64,000 nt of DNA from Mactromeris polynyma (lineage: Eukaryota > Mollusca > Bivalvia > Venerida > Mactridae), in NCBI GenBank assembly GCA_032209605.1, contig JASFXZ010000009.1, positions 20,013,553-20,077,552 on the forward strand. Direction: 5' to 3'. The notes under the pieces were generated by a model that was not told where the DNA came from, searched no databases, and worked only from the letters and a program-made list of their open reading frames with translations. Each line of letters starts with the position of its first letter. The stretch's first letter is position 1. Position numbers and translations under genes: made by a program. This document shows positions 11,648 to 22,571 of this stretch, in pieces.

Positions 11648-11895
11648 TGGAGTAGCCGATCCGTGCTCCAGTGGTAACGCGCTGGACTAGTAATCCAGGT
11701 ATCGCAAGTTCGATTACCCGCTCCACCACTGACGATCTTTCGGACTGGGCTTTGAAAAAGCGAGGTCCCGTGGACGATGCTTTACAACCTGATGTGCTTC
11801 TGGAAGTGGGGCATCTACTGTATCATGCACAATCCTTTAAAAATCTAAAATGACTAACAATCTTCCTGAGGCGGCGTTACATAAACACAAAAACA
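11648..11895 (+). repeat. tRNA-Thr-headed SINE, copy A
   Basis: The head resembles tRNA-Thr: CCAGTGGTAACGCGCTGGAC, then an anticodon-loop-like CTAGTAA and a B-box-like AGTTCGATTACC. A ~150-bp body follows (GGGGCATCTACTGTATCATG) and then an A-rich end. Family members are at 28137-28425 and 41515-41765. The 60-codon ORF through it is incidental. Confidence 0.8.
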
Positions 11896-12462
11896 CGGTC
11901 TTTCATAGAGAAGATGTAAAATAATACACTGGATTGTGTGCTAGACACATTATTTAAATTGTAAACAACTGGCAACTTTCATATTTTTAACGGCATGGCT
12001 CTGTTGTTCCTATAAACTACTGCAGTTGATGATCAAATATAGATAAGGTCTATTTTTTCAACAGCCATATAGTGCGGTTTTATTGACCGCGCGCGTATGA
12101 ATATATTACCTGGACTACTACATTTCAAAAAGGTGTATTAAAATGTTCGTGTTTTTCCGTAAGTTTGGACAGAGAAAAAGCTGAGATTGTCTTTTGATAG
12201 AAAAGTAATCCAAACAGCAGTTTTACGCAAGAGTGCAATTCCTTACATAAAAGGCTAAATTGTGGCATGGATCGGTCCTGAAAGTTCATGAACAAGTTAA
12301 CGGTCAATCTAACAGCACTATACAATGCCTGTAGATCACGCCTGGGAATGCGATGAGTCCTCTGAACAGAGGTGTTCACGTGAAATCGGACATCGACGCG
12401 GAACCTGATAAGACAATACATCGGGAAAAAGAGAGATGTGATCTTTATTGTTATGGTAGCCT

Positions 12463-12700
12463 CTACCGGTTGGCTCAGTTGGTAGAGGACTGGGATGTTA
12501 CCCTGGTTGTCCGGGCTCGATTCCTGAGTAAGGTAGGTCAAGTCCTTCCGTGACATCCAAATACTGTTATTTGTCCTCAGCCTCTCATTTCTGTTGAGAA
12601 ATTGTTGCTTGCGGAAGAACAAGCTAGAACTGCTTGTTAATTAATTCCAGGAAAACTGGTTAGGCCGACTGCCGTATATAACTGAAAGAAAAACGTTAAA
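12463..12700 (+). repeat. tRNA-headed SINE family B, copy A
   Basis: The head contains GGCTCAGTTGGTAGAG (A box) and GGGCTCGATTCC (B box). The body ends in the CTGGTTAGGCCGACTGCCGT-type tail that recurs at 22195-22335, 42329-42570, 49500-49705 and 57205-57390. The long minus-strand ORF across 12125-12622 overlaps this SINE and is not a gene. Confidence 0.75.
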
Positions 12701-13128
12701 AATGGCGTCAACCCCGATAAAAACAATATTTTATTTATATGTCTCATCTTTTTCAAGATGTGTCTATCCAATATCAAGTAAACAAACACACCTACTATTC
12801 TTCTCTTAACTTCCTGTTTTGAATGTGTAAGTTTCAATGTGGTAGATTGTAACAATAATTGTATACAAAGTCTTGTCAAAATTGTTAATCGTTCAGATGA
12901 ATACTTGGACATTGTTTGTATTCTCAATTATATATTTCATCGTGCAAAAAATTACTGTTTCAGTGTGGTTGATTGTAACAATTGTACACTTGTCAAAATT
13001 GGTGATCGTTCAGATAAATACGTGTATTATGTCTAGTTTATATCAATTGTATATTTCTTCGTGCAACAATTGAATGTAAATTACATGTCCAGTCGCAGTT
13101 GTACTGAAAATGTTTGATTTAATAAATA

Positions 13129-13214
13129 CAGTAAAACCACAATAATAAGACCACCATTGGGACCGTTGAAGACTGATCATCTTGTTGAGGTGGTCTTTAA
13201 GTGAGGTTTTACTG
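13129..13214. mobile_element. Chimeric CAGTAAAACC MITE (86 bp)
   Basis: The ends are CAGTAAAACC and GGTTTTACTG, flanked by TA on both sides, as in Tc1/mariner/pogo-type elements. The left half matches the MITE at 42999-43170. The right half and flank match the MITE ending near 44561. Family copies: 17505-17661, 17974-18158, 42999-43170, 44441-44561 and 45727-45927. Confidence 0.8.
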
Positions 13215-13402
13215 TATATCAATGAATTTGCGCAAACCTTACAATAGTCACGTCTAAACTAGAGGGGATTGACCAGTGTACATCCTTGTGTATATGATAT
13301 ATATCATACAGTTGGTGGATGTTATCTGTAATTACCATCTAAATTTTAGATATTTACTTTGTCCAACCTGAGAATTCAGCTGTCTGACATGCGACTCATG
13401 TC

Positions 13403-13460
13403 CACAGGAGATTGTCTCGAGTTCTCTCCCCTTCTATAATCCTTCTATAGTATAGGCATA
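13403..13460. mobile_element. Left end of CACAGGAGATTGTC MITE
   Basis: The TIR half is CACAGGAGATTGTCTCGAG. The complete copy is at 44749-44854. The homology between duplication copies stops just after this end. Confidence 0.65.
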
Positions 13461-14084
13461 CTTAAATCAAAGGACTGAGAGTCCTGAAAACCAGCGCGTT
13501 GAAACAAAATATATGTGTATAGATAGGTGGTAAATAGTGTACTGTAACGGAACTGTGAGGCATGAACTAAGAGTGCATTTTCATGGCGATTCGTGGACAA
13601 GTAACGTTCACTAAGACAGAATTTCAAAATTAGAAAAAGGACGAGTCCAAGCCGTTTTGGACGTGCTTATCTATCTGTCATGGACTTATCAATTATTGTA
13701 ATTTTGCAGCCATTCTTAGAAGCAAGCATATAAGTTTAACAGCTGTCAATTTCAACATCTGTTACGCATTCAGAACTTTTTTCTGAAATAATGTGTATTT
13801 ATTTACAAGTTAACTTCGTGGATCGTAGGTCCATCTGTGTTCAACAACTTGGTTATAGCCATTTTGGAAAAAATATGTGTTATTTCCCAGTGATGTAGGG
13901 ACATATCTTGCTGATTTTCGAACGGAACCATTATGTTACTTGTATATAGATACATCTTAGTTTTGATTTAATTGCATCCAAATAATCCAAACCGATGAAT
14001 CTGGTATGAACATTAATCTGTTAACAATCAGACGACCAATGCACACCACTCTTCATTTTTACATGTATAAAGCTCAGACATAAT

Positions 14085-14275
14085 GGTGATTTGATCAAAG
14101 AATCTCTCCGAGGTCATTGCCTCCCACTGCTGACTTTGAAAAGCTATATGTCGCTTGCAGTGAAACTAAGGAATGCACTAGTTATGGAGACCAGGTAGAT
14201 CGTGTATAGGCTCGCAATGCCTATAATGACCAAACATGTTGATAAGGTCATAAACCCAACAAAACCCGCTGTCGA
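14085..14275 (+). repeat. SINE family C fragment
   Basis: The 3' part (TCGCTTGCAGTGAAACTAAG, CAGGTAGATCGTGTATAGG, ATAAACCCAACAAAACCC) is shared with 14500-14765. The tRNA-like head is missing here. Confidence 0.7.
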
Positions 14276-14499
14276 TTATTAAACCCAACAGTACTTAACC
14301 AAACGTTACAGAATCATGCACTGAGCCAACTAAATATAACCACAGGTGAAGTAACCTTGCTGCACTAGTTCTGCTTACAGTTGTGAGTGGAAAATATTTA
14401 GATCAATACAAAATTGCATTGAGATGCAACCAACTTGTTATCATTTTATTGCAGCATTCCTTGGAAATATAAACATGTAATATCCACAACTTAAACTGG

Positions 14500-14765
14500 C
14501 ATGGCTAGCGCAGTTGGTAACAGGCTTGACTATCCATCCGTAGGTCCTGGGTTTGATCCTTGGTCGTACCTACTCTGGTCAGTGGTGATTTTGGTCTTTC
14601 CAAGGTAATTTGCATCATACCACGTATTCAAGTGAGAAAGCTGTCAGTTGCTTGCAGTGAAACTGAGGAAGCACCCGTTATCGAGCCCAGGTAGATCCTG
14701 TATAGGCTCGCAATGCCTATAATGACCAAACATGTTGATAAGGTCATAAACCCAACAAAACCCAA
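14500..14765 (+). repeat. SINE family C, tRNA-headed
   Basis: The head is GGCTAGCGCAGTTGGTAAC (A box), followed by CTGGGTTTGATCC (B box). The body ends in TAAACCCAACAAAACCCAAAC. Confidence 0.75.
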
Positions 14766-14825
14766 ACAAAATAAGGCTATTTTTTTACAGCATATCAGCA
14801 GTAACAAGATGTTTGTAAAACATTA

Positions 14826-15012
14826 TGCCCCCCTGTGACCTTGACCTTTGACCCCAAAATCAACAGGGTTCCTCTGCTACCCAAGATGAATGTATGGACC
14901 GAGTTTGGGTATGATAGGTCAGGGGGTTCTTGAGTTATTGATCGGAAACTAAAAGGTTATGGACAGACCGACCGACATGTGCAAAACAATATGCCCTCTC
15001 TACTTCGGAAGG
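14826..15012 (+). repeat. GTGACCTTGACCTTTGACC dispersed repeat
   Basis: This block begins TGCCCCCCTGTGACCTTGAC and ends ATGCCCTCTCTACTTCGG, with a GACCGACCGAC segment. It is a common mollusc repeat type. No coding capacity. Confidence 0.6.
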
Positions 15013-15184
15013 GGCATACACAGTTTGAGAGAATTGACAAACATAATGGCTTAAAAACAAGAACATTCGAGTATTCTACCAAGGAAAAGGCAACAAACTT
15101 GTGTAAAATTTCAAAAAATTTAATAAAAATAACTGAGATCATGAATAAAGTAACACATAATACACACTAAACAACAATATCTAC

Positions 15185-15512
15185 ATCTACAATATATACC
15201 TCCCTTGTTCTTAATCATCAGCCATTTTGATATGCAAAACTGATTAGCCCTTATAGGGGTATTTTCCATATACATGTACAAGATAATTGAGAAAATACCA
15301 TAAAATGTGACAACCTCTTTTTTTCAACTTTAAATACTGAGCCAACTGTCCACATCAGCGTAATGTACAAGGTATTTTTTATATCCGATTAGTTTATCAT
15401 CGTTACAATTATGTTCCCTATACACTTTAAGGAATTTTGCCTATAGATCAATATCGCTGAAAATTGTATTATGAACAAGGGAGGTAAATATTGTAAATAT
15501 GGGAACTATCTA
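15185..15512. mobile_element. MITE with ACCTCCCTTGTTC TIRs, copy 1
   Basis: The left end CATCTACAATATATACCTCC and the right end GGGAGGTAAATATTG are inverted repeats. The internal CCCTTATAGGGGT and TTAGTTTATCATCG motifs are shared with the better-preserved copy at 47010-47302. Confidence 0.75.
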
Positions 15513-16389
15513 TTAGTATTACAAATGCTTCATAAATTTGTCCAATAAATGATGATGACTAGTAGTACAATATGAAACTATACATATAATAAAGATACAA
15601 AGTGTATCTAGAATCTTGACACTGTAAAATATGTTTTGGGGTTTTATGCTATACATTCAATACTTGTAAAGAAATGGATGACATACTTTATGCTGTGTAT
15701 TTTAAAGAACAGAGCATACTAATGTTAAGGTTTTTTATGTATAGAAAGACTTCTTTATAGAGAGCTAGTATCATGTTTAAAGACAAATTGCCTTATTGCA
15801 CGAGCATATGCGTTTAAAGCACTTAATAAAGGGCTTGGACAATAGCACAAATCAATTGTGATGAGAACATGATAGACAAGGAAAACATACAGTATATACA
15901 TATGTAATAACACAGCTATTAATCTTGTTTATAATAATCTACATTAATTGAAGGATACAACAGTTGGTGTGTACATCAAATACACACCTTAAAGTTTCCT
16001 ATTGCTACACATTATGATTACTTTCAAATTCATAGCCATATGACACTGGTAGTCCTGGCTTACTTTCCACATAAAATCTATAAACATTAGTATTTACCGG
16101 TAATGATATAATTGGAAGCATAATATGTTAGCCACAACATATAATTATAGGGTGTACATATGAGAAGCGCCATGAGAAACCCAGCCTAGGGACCTTATTA
16201 TAATTTTTTTACAATTCTAAGTGTTAGAGCCTTTAAAAAATAAGGAATCAGAAATCTTTTTGCCAATGTTAAGGCATATAAACATGATTATATTGACGAC
16301 GAAATGTGACGTTTCTGACGTCAGTTCACTGATGTCCTTAAACCTAATTTTCACAGTGCGCACCACATATACATGAATATTCAGATCTG

Positions 16390-17060
16390 TATCGAAAAAC
16401 ATGTAAACATATGTGGGAAAAGTGGCTCCGTCCCCTGGCTGTAATGTTTTTATGAATAAAAATAGTATTAACAATTTTTGTAGAAGATCACCTATTGATC
16501 ATTCAGGTGAAATTATATCGAAATAGGGCCTGTATTTTTTTCTCAAGTAGACTTTTGAAGTTCCAGCTATAATACATATATCAAAGGTGGCTTCGCCCCT
16601 GGCTGCCATGTTTGTTTATGAATCAAAATACATGTAATTTGTACAATCTTGGTAAAGGGTCAACTCTTCCTAATGACCATCTGTGTGAAGTTGTATCAAA
16701 ATTTGGACCTGTAATTTTGTATTGAAAATTTCCACTATATACATACAGGAAAAATGGCACAGTCCCCTGGTAGTCATGGTTTTTGATGAATCCGAATTTT
16801 TTTTAACAATTTTGGTAGCCAGTCATACAAATACATTTGTATAAAGTTATATCAAAAATGAGTCACAACATTTCAACAAGAGGATTTTTCGAAGTTTCCA
16901 CTTCATACATATAGGAACATAGACTCCACCCCTGGCGGCCAAATTGTTATGACAAATCCAAACCCCTTGTATTTTTGAATAGTGTCACCCTAGTAACATT
17001 TCGCTTAAATTTTGTGGTATTCCATGAAGTGGTTTCAGACGATTTGTTTTTAGAAGCAAA
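16390..17060. repeat. Satellite, ~166-bp units, 4 diverged copies
   Basis: CCCCTGG followed by a gCCATGTTT-like segment recurs at 16432, 16596, 16764 and 16929 (spacing 164-168). The units also share a CAATTTTGGTA-like core and TTTCCACT...ATACATA. The last unit resembles the 8.07-8.89 kb satellite (TTTTGTGGTATTCCATGAAG). Confidence 0.75.
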
Positions 17061-17318
17061 ACAGGAAGTCAGCAATTTCACATGAACATTTATGAAAAAT
17101 AAATCTTAAAAAAATGTAAAGAAAAAAAGTATAACACAATATACAGCAAACAGTACATTAGTATATATTGCAAAATAAAACTATGGTTGCTCTATACTAT
17201 TGTATCAAGAAAACCGAAATCTTCCAATCTGTGCAACGATACCTAATTTCCAAATAATTCTCTTACAAAATGTAAAAGATAAAAATATTCAGTTAATTTC
17301 TACAATAAACAATATGTT

Positions 17319-17485
17319 TATTCGTCTAAGTTCATGACGTCACTACCATTACGTGTAATGACCAGGGAAAGAGGTCCATCTGCTGTCATCATCACAATGT
17401 TGACGGGCCCATCGTTGCTGACAGCAGCAGCCAGCACCTGCTTGCACTGCACTGAGATGATGCTGTCATTGTCAATCAGTAGCTC
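17319..17485 (-). CDS. Putative 3'-terminal exon of an unidentified gene
   Basis: On the minus strand, a pyrimidine-rich stretch ends TTTCTGTTGAG at 17486. An open frame follows with ELLIDNDSIISVQCKQ, then VLAAAVSNDGPVNIVMMTA and DGPLSLVITRNGSDVM, closing with NLDE and a TAA that overlaps an AATAAA signal. The segment is GC-richer than its surroundings and reads like a folded domain of alternating hydrophobic strands. I do not recognise the family. An in-frame stop lies immediately upstream, so it must be a spliced exon or a 5'-truncated copy. No upstream exon was found. It is absent from the homologous part of copy B and abuts MITE sequence, so it may be a transposed fragment. Confidence 0.4.
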
Positions 17486-17504
17486 TCCTCAACAGAAACA
17501 CCAA

Positions 17505-17661
17505 CAAGTACAACCTTTGAGGTGGTCTTACTATTGAGGTTGAATAAAGAATAAAACAGTAAAATTGGAATTGAAAAGTGTTGCTTCAATTTTGAGGAGG
17601 TCTTATTATTGAGGTGGTCTTATTATTGAGGTGGTCGTTAGGTGAGGTTTTACTTTTACTG
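17505..17661. mobile_element. CAGTAAAACC-family MITE, left-truncated
   Basis: It contains repeated GAGGTGGTCTTATTATTGAG and ends TTTTACTTTTACTG|TA, like 45727-45927. Its left TIR is missing. Confidence 0.7.
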
Positions 17662-17724
17662 TATATACATAAATTGTATTAACAAAGATTAAAAAGAAGC
17701 GCATGTCATCCAATCAGTTATTAT

Positions 17725-18582
17725 AGTGGTGTGAATCTAATAGACACAGCGCCATGGTACGGCCTTGGTAAATCCGAGACTGTTCTTGGATAAGCACTGA
17801 AAAACATCCCCAGGTCAAGTTATTATTTAACTACAAAGGTTGGACGATATTCACCGAATGTGACCGAAATGTTTGATTTCCGAGCCGAACGAGTAATTCG
17901 AAGTGTTGATGAAAGTCTTGCAAGGCTTGGTTTGGATTATGTGGATGTATTAGTGACATATGTCTGTGAGAAACGGTAAAACCTCACTTTTATAGACCAC
18001 CTCAATAATAAGACCACCTCAATAAAAAAACACACAATTTTCAAGTCCATTTTTACTGTTTTGCTCTTTTTTTATTGCACCTCATCATTAGGACCACCTC
18101 AAGAAGAAGACGCATTTTAAAGATTACCAACGGTGGTCTTAATATTCAGGTTTTACTGTATCGAATTCTGTAAGCATTTTTAAATTATCAAAAATGTTTG
18201 GCAAAAAACTTCGTTTCGTGCAATTCCGAAATCGTGATTTTCACTCATGAATACAATACAAAAGATTGTCAGGAGTACTCGCCCCGCCTAAATACATTCT
18301 TTGGTTGTATATATAGAATATACGCTATAGAATGAATGTAGAAGGGGAGAGAACTCGTGAGGATATTCTTAGGTATAGTTGGAATAATTTACTCTCTGTC
18401 AAGTTTTCGCATAATTCAATATTCCAAAATGATATTTTTAACAATTTAAGGAGAGGGGTACTGGTGTCGTAAGTGCGTCAGCCATAGGTATGGGGATCCT
18501 GTCGAACAGAGGGGCTGCAGACTGGCACCCGGCTCAACAAACTATCAAGGATAAATGTAAAGAAGCCGCCGATTACTGCAAA
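17725..18582 (+). pseudogene. Aldo-keto reductase relic, copy A (exons 2 and 5)
   Basis: This is the decayed duplicate of the aldo-keto reductase gene at 45097-54206. Positions 17725-17948 match exon 2 from AGTGGTGTGAA onward. The first third of the exon has been deleted and joined to intron-1 sequence. The codon for Gln85 is TAA here (17791-17793), and the exon end and donor are lost. Positions 18451-18582 match exon 5 over its full 132 bp, still open, with its acceptor and a GT donor. Exons 1, 3, 4 and 6-8 are not present. A MITE (17974-18158) lies between the two exon relics. It cannot give a functional enzyme. Confidence 0.9.
17974..18158. mobile_element. CAGTAAAACC-family MITE
   Basis: Left end CGGTAAAACCTCAC, right end CAGGTTTTACTG|TA, interior AAGACCACCTCAATA. 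It is inserted in the aldo-keto reductase relic and is absent at the equivalent place in copy B. Confidence 0.75.
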
Positions 18583-19293
18583 GTACAAATGAATGTAACA
18601 TTTTCTTTTAGCTACGTGTAGACTTACTTTTTATTAGCCTTGATATCGATTAATATGTATTTCTACTCGTCAAAAGTGATAACCTGGCATTTTCATTTCG
18701 CACTGTTTCTAAAAAACAGGGGATACATATTCTGTTGGCTTTGAATGAACTATGCTGTAATATTTAGTTGAAGGAATTAAACTGCCGGTAAATGTCAATG
18801 CAATTCTGTGGAAATCAGGTTCATCGTTTCAGATAACTAGGTCATCATGAAGTAAAATTCTTAAAATACAGAACGCGGGTTGGCTCTTTTGGTCAGCATA
18901 GTTCACGAATTATTGGTCAGGAAATGATCACCACTACTCATCTGTCTGGAACGCTTCCCTCTGTCGAAGACGCATCACTCGGGGGAATACACATCGGGTT
19001 ATACACTGTGATATAGAGTTGGTCGTCTCCGTACGAATGTCCCGAATCTTGTCCATAACTCCCCATATACCAGTATATATGCGGATTTGCTTCAGACATT
19101 CAGAGGTTAACAGCCTCCATGTCTAGATGACCGTTAAGATATGAATTTTCCATGTGCAAATAAATTACGACAGAAGACAGGGTTGAAATGTGTACATGTA
19201 CCATTTTCTTTATTTAGGGCCTAAAGATTGCATAGACATATTTGATGGTTAGATCGTCACTCTGGTGTTTATCGTTTTTACCCATATGATTCA

Positions 19294-19845
19294 GGTAGCG
19301 CGGGAATACGTGTAAGATGTGACATGAACACACCTCCTGGTGGCTGGACAATCAAACAACGTAGAATAGATGCCATGGATTTCTACAAAACGTGGTCTGA
19401 ATACAAAATGAATGTTGGTGATTTATACCGCAGTTACTGACTTGGACATGATCATATCTGGGCTCTAACTAGCCACAAACCTTACCGGCTGAGGATTGAT
19501 CTCACAGCACAAGACGGAATGACTGGGTACGCCGAGTATGATTATTTCTCTATCGAAAATGAAGCTTTGCAATATGCAATAAACATTGGCGGTTACCATG
19601 GTGACGTGGGCGACAGTTTAGTCCGGAGACACAACGGAATGAAATTTACGACCATGTACAATGTCAATTGCGGGGTACTGTATCACGGTGCTTGGTGGTA
19701 TGATACTTGTCATATCTCAAATTTGAATGGAGATTATTTGAATGATGCATATGGAATGGGACTTATCTGGCATTCATGAAGAGGATATTACGAATCAATG
19801 AAATATACAGAAATGAACATTTATCCAGCTTCGTGTTTTAAGTAA
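19294..19845 (+). pseudogene. Fibrinogen C-terminal (FReD) domain pseudogene
   Basis: A single frame after an acceptor (ATGATTCAG, exon from 19295) encodes most of a fibrinogen-related domain. It shows VRCDMNTPPGGWTIKQRR, LGHDHIWALTSHKPYRLRID, AEYDYFSIENE, then CGVLYHGAWWYDTCHISNLN and GLIWHS, ending ESMKYTEMNIYPASCFK and TAA. Molluscan FReD proteins are typically secreted lectin-like recognition molecules. Two in-frame TGA codons (19438-19440 and 19777-19779) interrupt it. Both sit where the family normally has Trp (FWLG and WRGYY contexts). There is no frameshift. No upstream exons or signal peptide were found. Read-through is possible but less likely than recent loss. Confidence 0.85.
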
Positions 19846-19917
19846 GATTCTAAAGAAATGTGTATTTAGCAAAGTTACGTACTTTAAAATGGATATCAAC
19901 AAATGTTGGAATATTTG

Positions 19918-20480
19918 TTCATCCGTTCTAATACTGAAAAGGTATTCGACTATTCGGGGGAATTATAAACGCAAAAGCTAACTGCAATACATATATCATT
20001 ATTCAATTCCCCATGCCTACACCAATGCATTAAGGTATAAAGTGATCAGGAAAAGGCAAATGTCAGTCTACTGATTTAACTTGTTTACAAAGACTACGTA
20101 TTCTATCTTGTACATATGATTTTATTGCAAAAGGTGGACCACCACAAATGGTTCAAACAATAATGTAGAATCAAAACAGAAGTAACTCTCGCGACTGCAC
20201 ATAATTAAGATGTAACCATGTAAATACATGTAGTAAATAAGTATTTTTCTTCTTGAAAAGTAAACGTTTTTTTTCACTTAGAAGTATCTCATATAATATA
20301 GTGACTTTATCATGGTTATGGATTTTTTTGTTTTTGTATTCCACATACATACGTTCCATGTTTGAACTTTTTGATGAATTATATCATTATAAATCACGTA
20401 CTGAATCATATCTCAAAGTGTAAGAAATGATTGTCGCCGTTGGTTCCTTCTAATTGTATCCTGGAGTACCATTCTGTCAT
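19918..20480. repeat. Duplicated flank, partner of 25930-26410
   Basis: Shared segments include TGTTCTAATACTGA.AAGG/TATTCGA, then AGAATCAAAACAGAA, CTCGCGACTG and ATGTAACCATGTAAATA. The similarity is broken by gaps, so the duplication is older than A/B or fast-decaying. No gene is seen. Confidence 0.65.
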
Positions 20481-20814
20481 TACGCTTCATCAGAAATTTA
20501 CGTATGTGTATCCGATAGACTAAATATAGTGTTTTATGTTCGATTCTTGGTTTCTGTGCACTTATCATTACTTGGTTTCTGTGGAATACTTCTAACACTA
20601 TCAGTATCATCTTTATTATTATATATTTTCAAAGTAGTAGGGATATCTGCGTAAAATTTTAGAAAGTTTAGAGAATTTTATGTGACATCCATAATGATTG
20701 ATTGATAAGATATAGACAACAGAAATTCGATTGAACTTCATTCTGAATATTATCTGCTTGCCAATACTAAAAATAAATAATAAATGTTCACCAAGACCTG
20801 CACTTACTCTTGCA

Positions 20815-20860
20815 CTTATTATCCTGACAAACCGTATCGCCTAGCAGTTGTCATTAGTTT
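20815..20860 (-). mobile_element. Tc1-like transposase fragment
   Basis: The stretch TATCCTGACAAACCGTATCG and following CCTAGCAGTTGT matches 21643-21675 inside the larger Tc1 relic. Confidence 0.6.
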
Positions 20861-21059
20861 GGAAATTTCACAAAATATAAACTGAAACTCTTTTCTTTTT
20901 GGTAATCCTACATTTCCGCTGTTTATTTATTAGATAGAAATCAATACAAATTACAAGCATAGGTTTGTACTATCATGTGTAAATGATGGATTTCAAAGGA
21001 TGGGTGTATAGATAAGAACGAAGTAAAACAAATTTAGTTTCTTTATATTTCACCGTATT

Positions 21060-21740
21060 TATTCTGAAAAATATGACAAGTGACCAATTAGAAAATCAGT
21101 CGAGGTGAGTTTAGATGCAATGCCATTGTGAGATCCTGGATATTGTCAATTTGATGGTTGCCCCATGTCTTACGACCCAGCTTATACCAGCCATGCCCCA
21201 TCGGGTTGAGATCAGGGGAAACCGCAGGCCATGGCTTGACGTAGACGTTGTTTTGAGCCAGGTATTGAGTTGTGATTCTCGCTGTGTGCGGACGGGCATT
21301 ATCCTGATGCAATTGTTTCACGGTTACCGTAATGGCAAATGAGATGAATTGCATGAGGAGATAGTACCTCAGCAATGTAAAACTGTACATTGAGATTGCC
21401 CTGTATGACCACCAGCTCAGTATTACGGTTCCCCATGATCGCAGCCATACCATTACACTAACTCCCCGAACCTGTCTCTCTCAACAACACAACGCTTGGC
21501 GATTGTCTCGTTTTTTCCCGCTTAGCCCGCCGCCAATTTAAATTACTCCGTGACCAGAAAAATCAGCCACTGTTTGACCGGTATGTGGGCGTCGTACTCT
21601 GATTTGGATGAGCGTTATTACGCAACCAATTACGGATTGTCTATCCTGACAAACGATATCGCCTAGCAGTTGTAGTGGCTGGCAAACATGAGCCGACGTG
21701 ATGAAGTGGTCAGTCCTCATGGTTTTTACACAGGAGTGAC
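21060..21740 (-). pseudogene. Tc1-like DDE transposase relic
   Basis: On the minus strand, positions 21088-21453 encode the C-terminal catalytic core. QDNARPHTAR carries the second Asp. WPAVSPDLNP is followed by MGHGW where the family has IEHVW, so the third catalytic acid is replaced by Gly. Positions 21538-21720 encode part of the DNA-binding region (RQSVIGCVITLIQI, RRPHTGQT) in another frame. Tc1 transposases are normally about 340 residues. Here the gene is frameshifted, shortened and missing an active-site residue, so it is inactive. Terminal inverted repeats were not located. Confidence 0.85.
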
Positions 21741-22194
21741 CAGGGCGGGGACGATCCCTAGAGGAGGCACGGTCTTATGTATGTGGCGTTCCATGTAGCA
21801 ACTTATTATCTCTCTATTACTGCAATGCAAGTGAAATTTGTCGCTTGCTCACATTGAAATATTGTAATTATTTTGAACACAGTCATATTCCTGCATGGCA
21901 TAAGAATCGATTTATTTGCCAGAGTATTGTCAAGTAAAGATAATAAGTGACCACTGCTGTACACTTTATCGCAAGTGTATATGGGCCATTTATTAATCAA
22001 AGCGCCGAGAGCGCTTAATGCCCTGGGGCTGCTGATGGCTGGAATGTGGGTTTACTTGCTTAGTATAGATCTAGCGACTTGTTTGTAAACAAATTATCAC
22101 ATTATCAACAGATGTAAATTTGGACAAAAACATTAGTTATAAATGAATCAGGTACTTATTTTTATCTTAATGGATACTTTGACTGCAGATAGTG

Positions 22195-22335
22195 CCTCCA
22201 AAGTCATTCGTCCTCCGCCTTTGAACTCTGATTCCCATAAAAAAGTTGTCATTTGCTAGCGGAGCAGCAGTAATGGTTGATAACCCAGAAGCAATGGTTA
22301 GGACAAACTGACCGCCGTATATGACTAAAATATTA
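22195..22335 (+). repeat. SINE family B, 3' half
   Basis: It contains TTGATAACCCAGAAGCAATG and ACTGACCGCCGTATATGACT, the tail shared with the other family-B copies. The head is missing. Confidence 0.65.
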
Positions 22336-22571
22336 TATTTAGATTCTCATTTCACGTGGACTATAAGTTGTTTGACAAAAGACAATTTCTCATGCTTGAT
22401 TGTAGGATATATGATATTGTCCAATCAGCAAATCCGTGTACATAATTTAAATTAGTTGAATATTTATTCACGTGGGCCAACTTGAATACTATCACCTGTG
22501 CAATACAAAAAGGTGAAAATACACAAATATAATAGCTATAATACCTTAATTAGTGATTCGTTGTATGTTTA

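Larger units (their letters stand above)
1..18600 (+). repeat. Segmental duplication, copy A
   Basis: The window opens inside sequence that recurs in the same order and orientation from about 32673. Matching blocks include 1-300 with 32673-33050, 745-840 with 33450-33540, 4048-6000 with 33536-36830, 6000-7190 with 36830-38830, 9116-13214 with 38865-43100, 13214-13460 with 44560-44810, 17660-17950 with 45927-46345 and 18360-18600 with 51110-51350. Copy-specific material in A is the foldback element (840-4047), a 1.9-kb block with satellite (about 7195-9115) and the region 13.48-17.3 kb. Large parts of the aldo-keto reductase gene are missing from A. The left boundary lies outside the window. 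No identity percentage was computed. Confidence 0.9.

Noticed and set aside
12125..12622. 165-codon minus-strand ORF, repeated at 41991-42488, looking like a conserved gene
   Set aside because: It runs antisense through a family-B SINE head. The two copies match because of the segmental duplication, and the few differences I noticed are amino-acid changing, so there is no sign of purifying selection.
20413..20654. Overlapping ORFs of about 65 codons on both strands
   Set aside because: No family resemblance and no splice or start context; the region is decayed duplicated flank.
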